From: Nitrosomonas sp. Nm34
GTDB lineage: Bacteria > Pseudomonadota > Gammaproteobacteria > Burkholderiales > Nitrosomonadaceae
Direction: 5' to 3'
DNA length: 35,408 bases
NCBI RefSeq assembly: GCF_900113925.1
Contig: NZ_FORD01000029.1
Location: 1-35,408, forward strand
Below, in pieces: positions 35,199-35,408 of this stretch; the stretch's first letter is position 1; every line of letters begins with the position of its first letter. The notes beneath the pieces were generated by a model. That model saw nothing but the letters and a program-made list of their open reading frames with translations. It was not told where the DNA came from and did not search any database. A program made the position numbers and the translations under genes.

Positions 35199-35408
35199 TC
35201 ACATCACGATTGGAAGAGCTTGAGGGAGTCTGATATTAAGGGAGGGTTTCTTCTCGCGAAAGGTGTAAGCCACCAGTCCGGCTATCAGATTAACAAAGAA
35301 GTTAACCGGGCTACGATGACGGGAATGCTCGATTTGCGAACTATTCTTCAATGGGTCATTGACGGTCTCAATGATCGAGCGTTTACGTAACAGCAGCTTG
35401 TCAAAAAG
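35199..35408 (-). CDS. IS982-family transposase, C-terminal end (partial)
   Basis: The last 69 residues of a transposase, open at the right window edge: [20 protein letters not shown], then [34 protein letters not shown], and TGA at 35199. This is the conserved end of IS982 DDE transposases, with the final catalytic Glu in IIETVND; the usual DQLKN reads DPLKN. The element's outer end is probably AACGTGAGTTCGACATAAGA, about 35174-35193, placing the insertion some 10 bases after mnmA. Intactness cannot be judged. Confidence 0.8.
   Translation of the reverse strand, partial: LFDKLLLRKRSIIETVNDPLKNSSQIEHSRHRSPVNFFVNLIAGLVAYTFREKKPSLNIRLPQALPIVM

Overview
The window looks like a chromosomal segment of a betaproteobacterium, most probably a Nitrosomonas-type ammonia oxidiser. 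This is an inference from protein flavour (RluB, PrmB, MTIP-type phosphorylase, HemJ, SRP RNA next to dnaX), moderate-to-low GC, and dense small mobile elements and pseudogenes. No species can be fixed without a database search.

Layout. (1) 1-11,700 is accessory and decaying. It holds an IS3-family remnant that cut a GAF-domain gene, a RIO-type kinase, an initiator tRNA with a degraded 3-prime copy of itself 2 kb downstream (possible integration scar), and a secreted-type protein with 14 GYDR(E/P) pentapeptide repeats and a C-terminal domain shared with a second protein at 9.7-10.0 kb. It also holds an amber-interrupted small gene, a frameshifted lipase, a pair of duplicated 84-residue proteins, a small exported protein and a stop-riddled S24-type phage repressor. 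(2) 11,750-17,012 is housekeeping: 4.5S SRP RNA, dnaX, ybaB, rluB, convergent prmB, a phage C4-RNA/Icd-like repeat, tadA and an L,D-transpeptidase. (3) 17,300-20,800 has a secreted metzincin protease, a zinc-ribbon Nudix hydrolase and a DUF2914-like pseudogene. (4) 21,138-26,847 is a tight four-gene minus-strand operon: GMC oxidoreductase, alpha/beta hydrolase, acetoacetate-decarboxylase-like protein, patatin. (5) 27,013-35,163 is mostly housekeeping: ligA, hpt, mtnP, def, hemJ, a membrane-anchored unknown, a family 2 glycosyltransferase, nudJ and mnmA. The window ends in an IS982-family transposase.

The most distinctive result is the four-gene operon. The N-terminal ~195 residues of the GMC oxidoreductase and the C-terminal ~180 residues of the patatin are homologous end to end, so the first and last enzymes of the operon carry the same extra module. 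Together with a hydrolase that has Cys at the nucleophile position and an acetoacetate-decarboxylase-fold protein, this suggests a dedicated oxidation/hydrolysis/decarboxylation route for a lipid-like substrate.

A second theme is a ~100 bp terminal-inverted-repeat element (MITE-like) present in seven copies, in both orientations. One copy begins inside the hpt stop codon and ends 16 bp before the mtnP start. A third theme is scattered phage debris: two diverged copies of a C4-RNA/Icd-like region, the repressor remnant and the tRNA 3-prime duplicate.
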